DNA of 37,489 nt from CAZDYP01 sp964509505 (GCA_964509505.1 CAZDYP010000027.1:1-37489), one strand, 5' to 3'; positions 17,901 through 24,447 are shown, numbered from the stretch's first letter. Notes: generated from the letters alone by a model not told the origin. Program-made: numbers and translations.

Positions 17901-18064
17901 AGCGCCTCTTCACTGCGGACCGGTTGATACGGCAACACTTTAATCGCCACGTAGCGATCCATCGCCGCGTGGTACGCCCGATAGACGGTTGCCATCCCGC
18001 CTTGTCCGATTTGCGCGATAACGCGATACGCGCCCAGCGTCATACCAGGTTGCACGCTGCTCAT
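14942..18064 (-). CDS. Receptor Ser/Thr protein kinase with two-component-regulator-type propeller
   Basis: 1040 residues from ATG 18064 (AAGGAG 6 bases upstream; a longer frame to 18151 lacks a site). Hanks-type kinase about residues 10-270: GQGGMATVY loop, Lys42 (VAIKVLP), HRDIKPSN with Asp135, DFG Asp153, TPAYMSPEQ. A Pro/Thr-rich juxtamembrane linker follows, then one membrane helix near 343-362 (WALGCGGALFFCCCLLALA), another Pro/Ser/Thr stretch, and an external domain of about 600 residues built of Reg_prop blades (for example AVWVGTRGGLARYDAKGWTT, GLTDNSLRVLFVD, GMTQDKQGRYWFATSNGLMR). Intracellular kinase and extracellular sensor are therefore the likely topology. Ligand and substrates unknown. 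Transcribed divergently from the gene at 18235. Confidence 0.92.
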   Translation of the reverse strand: MSSVQPGMTLGAYRVIAQIGQGGMATVYRAYHAAMDRYVAIKVLPYQPVRSEEALARFQQEARTIAKLEHPHILPVYDYGQHEGITYFVMRLLDAGDLKTRIKAGALSLNEVDRLFTQIADALGYAHEHGVIHRDIKPSNVMIDARGDAFLTDFGIAKLVESNIQLTASGAITGTPAYMSPEQAQGDKIDQRSDIYALGIVLYEMLLGRVPFEAETPLAVILKHITDPLPLPTQLNPTIAPAIERVLLKALAKNKEERFATCADFLTAWKQAFAEAMSASAASLTTPAAPLPPQTVTSITPPASTSTPPLTPTPTPISTSTLPSTPATPVGFIARLRGVRRRTWALGCGGALFFCCCLLALANRNAPPAEPPSAPPMAITMQAAAATIQAAAGVVSNTIATQIATPAPSVSAPSPTTPVRPTIAPTSAQSSITHWAAANSVYSVAMRGDDIVAGAHGSVLIWKRDGSSYERFTTFKEQLPDPEVNVVYADSDGAVWVGTRGGLARYDAKGWTTYTKNDGLDQDTISAITRWNDKLIVGTVYAREGGGLNQFDGKEWKPLPFPSAHNGGDKLSNNVHGLLADKGTLWVATANGLGRYDGKTWTRYSTADGLTDNSLRVLFVDKQGVLWVSAFDQAGVAKFDGKKFEAVRQLQGIRVTGMTQDKQGRYWFATSNGLMRYDPDRAKWDLFGKAKLPSFLPSEDFFGAAQDKEGNLYFGNEGGGLLIVRPDDKFDGLMAKNVPSFAAYEKILLAPDGQLWFRADGYGFNVDRFNPNTQTWSRVTDLPCGYCTVLGFDANGNLWAASDEGLWFIGKDGKTTRFTMKDGLPMNELASARNRAIAFTKDGAAWIATPKGVVVSDGKSIKQVHSAKSAGFSDDNIRALFAHPDGTMWVGAEKGVSHLKANGQWEHFTVGKPFSNRLESVTDLDVGNLGNTPSGNVWVTTAGDGLWRFNTSNQTWQQMIPTTAGVRLPSAFVHSVVMVPVGAWFGTARGAVRYLVATNEWLTLTAADGELIHSDVRDILVVGNAIYFATGGGVTRYVGQ

Positions 18065-18117
18065 GAACGCTCCTTCGTGTGTCGCATGAGTGTCTGCTGC
18101 GACAGTCTTGCATGGAG

Positions 18118-18146
18118 ATAATAGCATGTTCTCCATAGGCGGGCAA
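18118..18146 (-). promoter_or_regulatory. Promoter of the receptor kinase gene
   Basis: On the minus strand TTGCCC (18141-18146), 17-base spacer, TATTAT (18118-18123), with TGC just before the -10 (extended -10 form). About 50 bases of leader precede ATG 18064. Confidence 0.55.
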
Positions 18147-18158
18147 TTCAAAAACTGA

Positions 18159-18187
18159 TTGACACGCCTATACCCCGATGCTATAAT
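18159..18187 (+). promoter_or_regulatory. Consensus sigma70-type promoter
   Basis: TTGACA (18159-18164), exactly 17 bases, TATAAT (18182-18187), preceded by TGC. Both hexamers are perfect. It drives the gene at 18235 and lies back to back with the kinase promoter. Confidence 0.8.
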
Positions 18188-18234
18188 CGCGCCAACCCCA
18201 AACAGTCAATTGACTCATGTAAAGGAGATGACCT

Positions 18235-18852
18235 ATGGCTCGGCTCACAACCTTACCCAAACAGTTGGCAGACGTGCGCGCGAAATTGATTTCGTATGCG
18301 CCTCAACCCAATGAAACCTACTATGGGTTCACCAGCGGCAGCGCCCGCGTGGACGTTGGCGCTTCGATCACGGTTTATGTGCTTGATAATCAAGGTGTGC
18401 CTGCGGCTGGCATCAATGTCTATAACGTGCGCCCCGATGGCCGCTTCGAGATGATTCAGACAGGCGGGAATGGACAGGCCACATTCTATCTCGGACGTGG
18501 CAGCTATTTCTTTAGCGGACAAGATGGTCCGCACACGGTCTTTATCGGAGAGGGCGGCAATTCCGAAGAATTGCAAGCGCCCAAAGTGATGGGCGACAGA
18601 ATTGGCTCAATGGGCTTGCCAGAAGGTCATCACGTAGATTACGTCATCACCTTCCGCCAGATGACGGCGGGCAGAGATGATGGCGTCACACTCGGCGCGC
18701 CCACCAGCACTACCCCGATTGTTACCCCTGTCACAACTACGCCTGTGGCGACCACACCCACCGCCACACCCATCTCAGGCGGCAGCTCTTTAGGCGACGC
18801 CATCGCACACCTTGAACAAGCCATTGCGATTCTGCGTAACCTGCGCGGATGA
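18235..18852 (+). CDS. Unknown protein with Ig-like/carboxypeptidase-regulatory-like fold and helical tail
   Basis: 205 residues; AAAGGAGAT precedes ATG 18235 at good spacing. No signal peptide or membrane helix is visible. Residues about 25-140 contain beta-rich sequence with VDVGASITVYVLDNQGVPA and INVYNVRPDGRFE, which resembles a carboxypeptidase-regulatory-like (Ig-type) domain. A Thr/Pro-rich linker (about 155-185) leads to a short amphipathic helix (SLGDAIAHLEQAIAILRNL). I do not recognise the family. The perfect promoter suggests high expression. It stands alone, divergent from the kinase, so a functional link to the kinase is only a guess. Confidence 0.75.
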   Translation: MARLTTLPKQLADVRAKLISYAPQPNETYYGFTSGSARVDVGASITVYVLDNQGVPAAGINVYNVRPDGRFEMIQTGGNGQATFYLGRGSYFFSGQDGPHTVFIGEGGNSEELQAPKVMGDRIGSMGLPEGHHVDYVITFRQMTAGRDDGVTLGAPTSTTPIVTPVTTTPVATTPTATPISGGSSLGDAIAHLEQAIAILRNLRG

Positions 18853-18879
18853 TGCAGTGCATCACACGAACGCTCATGT

Positions 18880-18943
18880 CAAGAAAAGTTGCATGAGCGC
18901 CGAGCGCACAGCAAGAAAAGTTGCATGAGTGCCGAGCGCACAG
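18880..18943. repeat. Two tandem 32-bp repeats
   Basis: CAAGAAAAGTTGCATGAG.GCCGAGCGCACAG occurs twice with one base difference (18880-18911 and 18912-18943), downstream of the unknown gene. No function is evident. Confidence 0.9.
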
Positions 18944-18995
18944 GCGGTATGAGAGAACGCCGCCTCCTCGCCGCGCGCAATTTCTGAACACAAGC

Positions 18996-19054
18996 GAACA
19001 CAGATAAACAGAATGGGCGGATCATCCATCCGCCCATTCTGTTTATCTGTGTTC
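18996..19054. terminator. Perfect 27-bp inverted repeat between convergent genes
   Basis: Arms 18996-19022 and 19028-19054 are perfectly complementary around a 5-base loop. The right arm includes the stop and last codons of the methyltransferase gene. It may act as a bidirectional terminator for the convergent genes, though no clear T-run follows; arms containing ACACAGATAAACAGAATGGG look like a dispersed repeat that has settled there. Confidence 0.65.
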
Positions 19055-19819
19055 TTTGCTGCGCCTCTGTCGCGCCGCCTCAAACAGTATCACACTCCCT
19101 GCGACTGCTGCGTTCAACGACTCCGCGCTGGCTTGCATTGGAATAGACACATGCTGAGTCGCTAAAGTTCGCGCCTCTGCGCCCGCGCCCTCCGCCTCGT
19201 TGCCGATGATGAGCGCAGATGGGCGTCGCCAATCCCACACATCATACGCGAGCTCACCCCTCACATCAGCGAGCAACACCGCCAAGCCTTGCGTTTGTGC
19301 GGCAATCCGCTGCCACGTTAGCTCAGGTTGTATGGGCAAATGAAAATGCGCGCCCAACCCCGCACGCACCACTTTAGGATTATAGATGTCGGCGCTGCCC
19401 AGGCTGACCAACACCTCCGACACGCCCACTGCCCACGCCGAACGCAACAGCGCGCCGAGATTGCCGGGGTCGCGCAGCTGATCCACAATCAACACGAGGT
19501 CGCGCTGGGCGCAAGGCAGCTGTAGATACGGTACGACGGCAACCACGCCTTGCGGCGTCACCGTATCGCTGATAGCAGCCAACACCGATTCCGATACCAC
19601 CTCAAGCATGGCTGACCAATGTTGCGTAACGCGTTGCCCATCCGCGCTTTGCAGAAAATCGGGCGCGCAAAAAACACAAGCGGGCTGAATGCCCGCTTGG
19701 ATTGCTTCTTGGATGAGATGTGCGCCTTCCAGCAAAAATTGGTGATGCGCTGTGCGCGCTTTACGCCGCTGCAACGCCCGCGCGTGTTTGATTTTCGTAT
19801 TGCTTGTGCTAGTTATCAT
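19043..19819 (-). CDS. SpoU/TrmH-family rRNA 2'-O-methyltransferase
   Basis: 258 residues. The N-terminal substrate-binding domain (about 1-95; KIKHARALQRRKAR, FLLEGAHLIQEAI) is followed by the SPOUT catalytic domain with motif 1 DQLRDPGNLGALLRSAWAVG, motif 2 ALIIGNEAEGAG and motif 3 VSIPMQASAESLNAAVAG, which forms the SAM-binding knot. Members methylate ribose 2'-OH of rRNA or tRNA; the exact nucleotide is not predictable here. It follows rplT by 67 bases in an order (infC-rpmI-rplT-spoU) common in Gram-positive and Chloroflexota genomes, so it is probably co-transcribed. The last codons lie in the 27-bp inverted repeat. Confidence 0.92.
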   Translation of the reverse strand: MITSTSNTKIKHARALQRRKARTAHHQFLLEGAHLIQEAIQAGIQPACVFCAPDFLQSADGQRVTQHWSAMLEVVSESVLAAISDTVTPQGVVAVVPYLQLPCAQRDLVLIVDQLRDPGNLGALLRSAWAVGVSEVLVSLGSADIYNPKVVRAGLGAHFHLPIQPELTWQRIAAQTQGLAVLLADVRGELAYDVWDWRRPSALIIGNEAEGAGAEARTLATQHVSIPMQASAESLNAAVAGSVILFEAARQRRSKEHR

Positions 19820-19886
19820 GTTGGTAATGGGCCAGTTAGTACGTGGTCATTGGCGTTGACTTCAATGACCACTGACTAATCCCTAA

Positions 19887-20240
19887 TTACCCATTGGACT
19901 TCGCGACTTCAGCCAGCTTTGCAAATGCGTTAGCATCGCGCACCGCGAGGTCTGCCAGCATCTTACGATCAATCGCAATGCCTGCCTTGATCAAACCCGC
20001 AATGAACTTGCCATACGACAGACCATTCAACCGCGCGCCCGCGTTGATGCGCGTGATCCAAATGCGGCGCATGTCGCGCTTGCGGTTACGATGATCACGA
20101 TAGGCATAATCCAATGCATGCAGGCGCGCCTCGCTGGCGCGGCGAATCAAACGATGACGCGCGCCGAATTGTCCTTTGGTCAGCTTCAAAATTCGATTAT
20201 GGCGGCGGCGAGCTTGTGGACCGCCTTTGACTCTTGCCAT
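19887..20240 (-). CDS. rplT: 50S ribosomal protein L20
   Basis: 117 residues, the normal length. Starts MARVKGGPQARRRHNRILKL, rich in basic residues as in all L20, and includes YAYRDHRNRKRDMR and ITRINAGARLNGLSYGKFI. It binds 23S rRNA early in 50S assembly. AGGAG lies before ATG 20240. It is the third gene of infC-rpmI-rplT, 32 bases after rpmI. In several bacteria L20 represses this operon by binding its mRNA. Confidence 0.98.
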   Translation of the reverse strand: MARVKGGPQARRRHNRILKLTKGQFGARHRLIRRASEARLHALDYAYRDHRNRKRDMRRIWITRINAGARLNGLSYGKFIAGLIKAGIAIDRKMLADLAVRDANAFAKLAEVAKSNG

Positions 20241-20272
20241 GCTGAACTCCTTTTACATATAACGATTCACGA

Positions 20273-20479
20273 TTATTCCAAGAACGGCGCTAAACGGCTC
20301 ACGCGCCGTGTGTTGCCATGTGATGTCACGGTTTCGGTCTTGTCGAATGAACGCTTGACGCGCTTGGCGCTGCGGCGGCGCAAATGGCTTTTGCCGATGT
20401 GGGTGCGAACTAACTTGCCTGTTGCCGTGCGCTTGAACCGCTTTGCTGTGGCTTTGTGGGTTTTTAGTTTTTGCTTCAT
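20273..20479 (-). CDS. rpmI: 50S ribosomal protein L35
   Basis: 68 residues: MKQKLKTHKATAKRFKRTAT, then GKSHLRRRSAKRVKRSF, the expected L35 pattern. Start at ATG 20479 with AGGAG 8 bases upstream; the longer frame upstream lacks a site and is not L35-like. A hairpin (20501-20527) sits immediately before the ribosome binding site. Confidence 0.97.
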   Translation of the reverse strand: MKQKLKTHKATAKRFKRTATGKLVRTHIGKSHLRRRSAKRVKRSFDKTETVTSHGNTRRVSRLAPFLE

Positions 20480-20500
20480 GCAATGTTCTCCTGACACACG

Positions 20501-20527
20501 AAGGCTCACGGGTTTGCCGTGAGCCTT
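20501..20527 (-). promoter_or_regulatory. Hairpin upstream of rpmI
   Basis: Perfect 11-bp stem AAGGCTCACGG / CCGTGAGCCTT with 5-base loop, placed between infC and rpmI and ending about 10 bases before the rpmI Shine-Dalgarno. No U-run follows on the minus strand, so it is not a standard terminator. Position fits a translational control element (L20 control in relatives acts on rpmI), but resemblance to the L20 site was not established. Confidence 0.45.
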
Positions 20528-20566
20528 TGATTCAACTGGAATCAGACTCAAACAAAATTTCCATCG

Positions 20567-21220
20567 TTACGGCTTGGGTGACGTCGTCACATTCTGTGGC
20601 GAGGTGGGGGATGGCGAGGCAGCTCTCGCAGCGGGTTCAGCAGTGGTCTTGGGTGGTTTGGCATGACCATCGGCAGATGGTTTGGCAGCTTTTGATTTTG
20701 CGCTCCCATGCGAGGCAGGCGCGAGTAACATTTGTAAGCTACGCCCCTCCATTTTTGGCGCTTGTTCCAACACCGCCTCCGCGCCCAGCTCTTCCACAAA
20801 TTTCATGAGCTGTTGTTTGCCCACCTCCGGATGGGTGATGGCGCGCCCACGAAACACCACGCTAACCTTCACTTTCGCGCCCTCCGCCAAATACTTGCGG
20901 ACTTGCTTGACCTTGAAGCCCACGTGATAGTCATCCGTCGTCGGCATGATACGCAATTCTTTAATGACTTGCAGCTTGTGCGCCTTGCGCGCCTCGCGCT
21001 CACGCTTCGTCTTTTCGTACATGTATTTGCCGAAGTCGAGCAGACGACACACTGGGGGATTGGCATTCGGCGCCACCTCCACCAGGTCCACTTTTTTGGC
21101 TCGCGCCATCTCCAACGCTTCGCGCGTGGGAATCACGCCGACCTGCCTACCGTCCACATCAATCAAGCGAACTTCACGGGCGCGAATAAATTCATTGACC
21201 CGCTGATTCTTGCTGCTAAT
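20567..21220 (-). CDS. infC: Translation initiation factor IF-3, probable ATT start
   Basis: 217 residues if translation begins at ATT 21220. The conserved N-terminal IF-3 sequence KNQRVNEFIRAREVRLID must be included, yet the frame contains no ATG, GTG or TTG before the TTG at 21166; a TAG lies two codons upstream of the ATT. AUU is the well-known start of Escherichia coli infC and underlies IF-3 autoregulation. The N-domain continues through GVIPTREALEMARAKKVDLV and NPPVCRLLDFGKY, linker KREREARK, and C-domain VIKELRIMPTTDDYH, VRKYLAEGAKVKVSVVFRGR. The last about 55 residues (KSKAAKPSADGHAKPPKTTA...) are a low-complexity extension. IF-3 binds 30S, prevents 50S joining and selects start codons. 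Confidence 0.95.
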   Translation of the reverse strand: MSSKNQRVNEFIRAREVRLIDVDGRQVGVIPTREALEMARAKKVDLVEVAPNANPPVCRLLDFGKYMYEKTKREREARKAHKLQVIKELRIMPTTDDYHVGFKVKQVRKYLAEGAKVKVSVVFRGRAITHPEVGKQQLMKFVEELGAEAVLEQAPKMEGRSLQMLLAPASHGSAKSKAAKPSADGHAKPPKTTAEPAARAASPSPTSPQNVTTSPKP

Positions 21221-21263
21221 ACGCTACGCTCTCCTTGTGTTTCAATGGCTGATGACGGGCGAT

Positions 21264-21292
21264 ACTATAACACAACTCATAGAGCGCGTCAA
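21264..21292 (-). promoter_or_regulatory. Promoter of the infC operon
   Basis: On the minus strand TTGACG (21287-21292), 17-base spacer, TATAGT (21264-21269); the start of transcription would fall near 21257, leaving a leader of about 37 bases before ATT 21220, with AAGGAG near 21231-21236. Confidence 0.7.
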
Positions 21293-21337
21293 AACATCCT
21301 GCCAAGAATCGCGGAAAAAGCGCGTAATTATACGAGT

Positions 21338-21367
21338 TTGCGAATTTACGGCAACGCCAATTATAAT
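21338..21367 (+). promoter_or_regulatory. Promoter of the DUF1858 gene
   Basis: TTGCGA (21338-21343), 18-base spacer, TATAAT (21362-21367), 31 bases before ATG 21399. Divergent from the infC promoter. Confidence 0.55.
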
Positions 21368-21398
21368 GCTTCCCGATTTTCCATTGGGGAGCGGAAGC

Positions 21399-21866
21399 AT
21401 GGAATACGTTTTGATTGGCGTAAGTGTGTGGGCATTGTTCATGGCATGGCGCAACGGGCGACAAGCCAAAGAATTGCAAGAGCGTCTCGATTCGGTCAAT
21501 GACCGTTATTTCGCGCTCGCCCATCAACTCCGCGAATTGGAAGAGGCGACACAACAACAGCTCATAGCCTTGAAAATTGAAATGAAACGGCAAGCGGGCT
21601 TGTTGAAATTTGAGCCGCAGATGACGATTGCCGAAATTACCGAAATGCACCCCATGGCCACAACCGTGCTGGCAAGTTTTCATCTGGGCGGTTGTTCATC
21701 GTGCGCCGTCAGTCCCAACCAAACACTCGCCGCAGCGGCGCAGCAACACAATATCAATTTGCCGCTGTTGCTCGGCGCGCTCAAACAACTGGCGGAGGGT
21801 CAAGCGCCATCCGCGCCTAGCAAGTCTCAGTTGCAAACAGACCCAGATCTGCGTATCATCGCATAG
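21399..21866 (+). CDS. Membrane-anchored DUF1858 (disulfide) domain protein
   Basis: 155 residues from ATG 21399 (GGGGAG 7 bases upstream). One N-terminal membrane segment (EYVLIGVSVWALFMAW), then a coiled coil about residues 20-65 (KELQERLDSVNDRYFALAHQ), then a DUF1858-type domain about 75-130: MTIAEITEMHPMATTVLASF and GGCSSCAVSPNQTL with Cys99 and Cys102. This domain is associated with redox/hybrid-cluster proteins in the literature, hence a thiol or metal role is inferred. Partners unknown. A terminator hairpin follows, so it is a single-gene unit. Confidence 0.8.
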   Translation: MEYVLIGVSVWALFMAWRNGRQAKELQERLDSVNDRYFALAHQLRELEEATQQQLIALKIEMKRQAGLLKFEPQMTIAEITEMHPMATTVLASFHLGGCSSCAVSPNQTLAAAAQQHNINLPLLLGALKQLAEGQAPSAPSKSQLQTDPDLRIIA

Positions 21867-21895
21867 CCAACGGTGGCGCATGACGATGAAACACT

Positions 21896-21928
21896 AACCC
21901 GTTCTCATGGGAGAGCGGGTTTTTGTTT
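21896..21928 (+). terminator. Rho-independent terminator
   Basis: AACCCGTTCTC / GAGAGCGGGTT hairpin with ATGG loop followed by TTTTTGTTT, 30 bases after the DUF1858 gene. Confidence 0.8.
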
Positions 21929-21977
21929 AGTCGCTAGTCGCTAGTTGGTTGACCACCCTCTACACAAGGATTAATGT

Positions 21978-22427
21978 ATGTCTTTTCGTCATTTGTTTTC
22001 TCATCCGCTGTTGTGTCTCGCGTTCGTCAGCCTCGTCGGACTGAGCCTCGCGTGCGCGCCGACAGCCACACCATCCACACAGGGGCCCAAAGTGAAAACC
22101 GCATCCGGTTTGGAATACGAAGAGCTCGTCGTCGGCACAGGCGCGAGTCCGCAAGCAGGCAAAACCGTCGTTGTGCATTACACAGGCACACTAACTAACG
22201 GCGAGAAGTTCGACAGCTCGAAAGACCGCAACCAACCATTCGAGTTCGTGATTGGGATCGGGCAAGTCATCAAAGGTTGGGATGAAGGCGTGATGAGCAT
22301 GAAGGTTGGCGGCAAGCGCAAGCTCACGATTCCACCGCAATTGGGTTATGGCGCGCGCGGCGCGGGCGGCGTCATCCCGCCGAATGCGACACTCATCTTT
22401 GAAGTGGAATTGTTGGGCGTGAAATGA
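21978..22427 (+). CDS. FKBP-type peptidyl-prolyl isomerase lipoprotein
   Basis: 149 residues. Signal peptide with lipobox LSLAC (Cys26), then a short Thr/Pro linker and one complete FKBP domain about 45-149: VVHYTGTLTNGEKFDSS, PFEFVIGIGQVIKGWDEGV, GGKRKLTIPPQLGYGARGAG, IPPNATLIFEVELL. All usual active-site aromatic and Asp positions (Y, F, D, VI, W, Y, F) are present. Such proteins catalyse proline isomerisation during folding outside the membrane. ATG 21978 chosen over 21974, which is in another frame; AAGGA lies 7 bases upstream. Confidence 0.95.
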   Translation: MSFRHLFSHPLLCLAFVSLVGLSLACAPTATPSTQGPKVKTASGLEYEELVVGTGASPQAGKTVVVHYTGTLTNGEKFDSSKDRNQPFEFVIGIGQVIKGWDEGVMSMKVGGKRKLTIPPQLGYGARGAGGVIPPNATLIFEVELLGVK

Positions 22428-22430
22428 TTA

Positions 22431-22618
22431 TTACCACAGAGGCACAGAGAACACAGAGTTTTTCGGGTCTCTCGATTTTGATGTAGAAACCCTCTGCCCG
22501 CTCGCACGGGATTTGGAATCCCGCGCTTGGGGCGGTGGATTCCAAATCCACCGCGAGCATTCTATACCAAAGGTGGTAGAGTCAGTTTTTCTTTGTGTCC
22601 TCTGCGCCTCTGTGGTTA
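22431..22618. repeat. Nested inverted repeats (two families)
   Basis: Outer arms TTACCACAGAGGCACAGAGA (22431-) and CCTCTGCGCCTCTGTGGTTA (to about 22618) enclose an inner palindrome at 22500-22558 of the GGGATTTGGAATCCC / GGATTCCAAATCC design also found at 5328-5384. The whole 190-base space between the FKBP and ThDP genes is repeat sequence; no gene is seen in it. Confidence 0.8.
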
Positions 22619-22642
22619 GCTCTGATCGAGTTTGGAGCTGTT

Positions 22643-24358
22643 ATGACCGGCGCAGAAATCCTCGTTGCGATGTTGCAAGCGCACCACGTCGAAGTCATTT
22701 TTGGATTGCCTGGCGACACTGGGGTCGCTTTCTATGATGCGTTGCGCGCGCAAGACACCATTCGTCACGTGCTGACGCGCGACGAACGCTCGGCCGCGTT
22801 CATGGCGGATGCGTATGCGCGCTTGAGCGGCAAGCCTGGCGTGTGCGAGGGCCCATCGGGCGGCGGCGCAACCTACATCTTGCCTGGCGTCGCCGAGGCG
22901 CATCACTCGTCCATCCCCTTGCTCGTCATCACGAGCGACAACGCCTTGAGCATGGAGCATCAAGGCGCACTGACCGCGCTCGACCAAGAGGCGTTGTTCC
23001 GTCCCATCACAAAATGGAGCGCGACCATCAAACGCGCCGAGCTCATCCCTCACATCGTGCGCCGCGCGTTTCGGCTGATGACGACAGGGCGCACAGGCGC
23101 GGTGCATCTGTCGTTCCCCAAAGACATCCTCGAGCAACCCATCATGGTCAATGACCTCTGGGCTGACCCTGCGTGTAGTGGGTATCCTGCCTATCGCACG
23201 CGCCCCGATCCTGTGAATGTCGAGCGCGCGGCGGCATTGTTGGTCGCCGCGCAAAAGCCCGTAATGATTTGCGGCGGCGGCGTGCATCTCTCGCGCGCCT
23301 ATTCTGAAGCGCAAGCGTTAGCGGAGATGTTGACCATGCCTGTAGCAACTTCGATCAATGGCAAGGGCGCACTAGCTGAGGGGCATCCCTTGTCCCTCGG
23401 TGTGATTGGCGCGAATGGCGGGCGCGCCTTCGCGCATGACATTGTGCAAGACAGTGATTTGATCTTGTTCGTCGGCACGCGCGTCAACTACGTCACGGCT
23501 AACGATTGGCGCACGCCGCCGAAAAATTATGCGGGCAAAATCATTCAAGTTGATGTGGATGGCAACGAAATTGGTAACAATCTGCGCGCAGATGTTGGGC
23601 TAGTCGGCGACGCGCAATTGGCATTGAGCGATTTGCGCGCAGCGCTGAAGGCGCAAGCGCATCCACTGCCGCCACACAACGCCGCGCGTATGGTCGCCAT
23701 TCGCCAAGCCCAGAGCGCGTGGTGGGCAACACAACAACCCCAAATGGCTTCCGATGACAAACCAATTCGCCCACAGCGCGCCATCCGCACATTGCAAGAG
23801 CTGTTGCCCGAAGACACCGTGATCGTCGCAGACCCCGGCACCGCGACGCCATTTGTCGCCGCGCATTATCCCCTGTGTTGTGGCGGACGTTACACGGTCA
23901 TCCCACGCGCGCATGGCGGCTTGGGCTACGGCATCCCTGCGGTGCTCGGCGCGAAAATGGCGAAGCCGAACCAGACCGTCATTTGTTTGACAGGCGATGG
24001 CTCGTTTGGGTTCTCGGTGGGCGAACTGGAAACAATCATCCGCCAAAACGTCAAGGTCATCGTGTTGCAATTCAACAACGGCGCCTTTGGTTGGATTAAG
24101 GAGCTCCAACACATTCACCACGACAATCGCTACTTCGGCGTGGACTTTTTGCAACAAGATTGCGCAGCGATTGCGCGCGGTTTTGGTTGGCATGGCATTC
24201 GCGTCGAGGAGCCGCGTGACCTCGCGCCCGCCATTCGTGAAGCGTTGGTAGCCGACAAGCCAACCTTCATTGATGTCATCAGCGCCGACCAGATTGCAGA
24301 GACGCCGCCGGTGATTGGATGGCAGGAGGCGGAGGAACGGAAACGGGGACAAGCGTAA
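22643..24358 (+). CDS. Thiamine-diphosphate-dependent enzyme, acetolactate synthase-like
   Basis: 571 residues from ATG 22643 (GGAG 6 bases upstream; an earlier in-frame start at 22595 lies in repeat sequence). N-terminal PYR domain (MTGAEILVAMLQAHHVEVIF, LPGDTG, catalytic Glu48 in RDERSAAFMADAYARL), central domain about 190-320, C-terminal PP domain with ThDP/Mg motif GDGSFGFSVGELETI...NN (about 451-479). This is the POX/IlvB/benzoylformate decarboxylase superfamily. The usual GPGATN of acetolactate synthases is replaced by GPSGGGATY, and no small regulatory subunit or ilv genes are nearby, so it may be another 2-oxoacid or acyl-transfer enzyme. Substrate cannot be assigned. Confidence 0.88.
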   Translation: MTGAEILVAMLQAHHVEVIFGLPGDTGVAFYDALRAQDTIRHVLTRDERSAAFMADAYARLSGKPGVCEGPSGGGATYILPGVAEAHHSSIPLLVITSDNALSMEHQGALTALDQEALFRPITKWSATIKRAELIPHIVRRAFRLMTTGRTGAVHLSFPKDILEQPIMVNDLWADPACSGYPAYRTRPDPVNVERAAALLVAAQKPVMICGGGVHLSRAYSEAQALAEMLTMPVATSINGKGALAEGHPLSLGVIGANGGRAFAHDIVQDSDLILFVGTRVNYVTANDWRTPPKNYAGKIIQVDVDGNEIGNNLRADVGLVGDAQLALSDLRAALKAQAHPLPPHNAARMVAIRQAQSAWWATQQPQMASDDKPIRPQRAIRTLQELLPEDTVIVADPGTATPFVAAHYPLCCGGRYTVIPRAHGGLGYGIPAVLGAKMAKPNQTVICLTGDGSFGFSVGELETIIRQNVKVIVLQFNNGAFGWIKELQHIHHDNRYFGVDFLQQDCAAIARGFGWHGIRVEEPRDLAPAIREALVADKPTFIDVISADQIAETPPVIGWQEAEERKRGQA

Positions 24359-24406
24359 ACGAGGAAACAGGGAGACAAGGAGACAGAGAAACCGGAGAAC
24401 GGGGCA

Positions 24407-24440
24407 ACGGGGAGGCTTATGTGTATAAGAGCCTCCCCGT
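24407..24440. terminator. Hairpin between convergent genes
   Basis: ACGGGGAGGCTTAT / ATAAGAGCCTCCCCGT stem with a 2-base bulge, between the ThDP enzyme (ends 24358) and the minus-strand reductase (ends 24448). Follows a purine-rich GGAGACAAGGAGACAG stretch. No strong T-run. Confidence 0.55.
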
Positions 24441-24447
24441 GTTGTTG

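Noticed and set aside
22500..22558. Possible riboswitch or attenuator before the ThDP enzyme
   Set aside because: The palindrome belongs to the same repeat family as 5328-5384 and has no terminator-like T-run.
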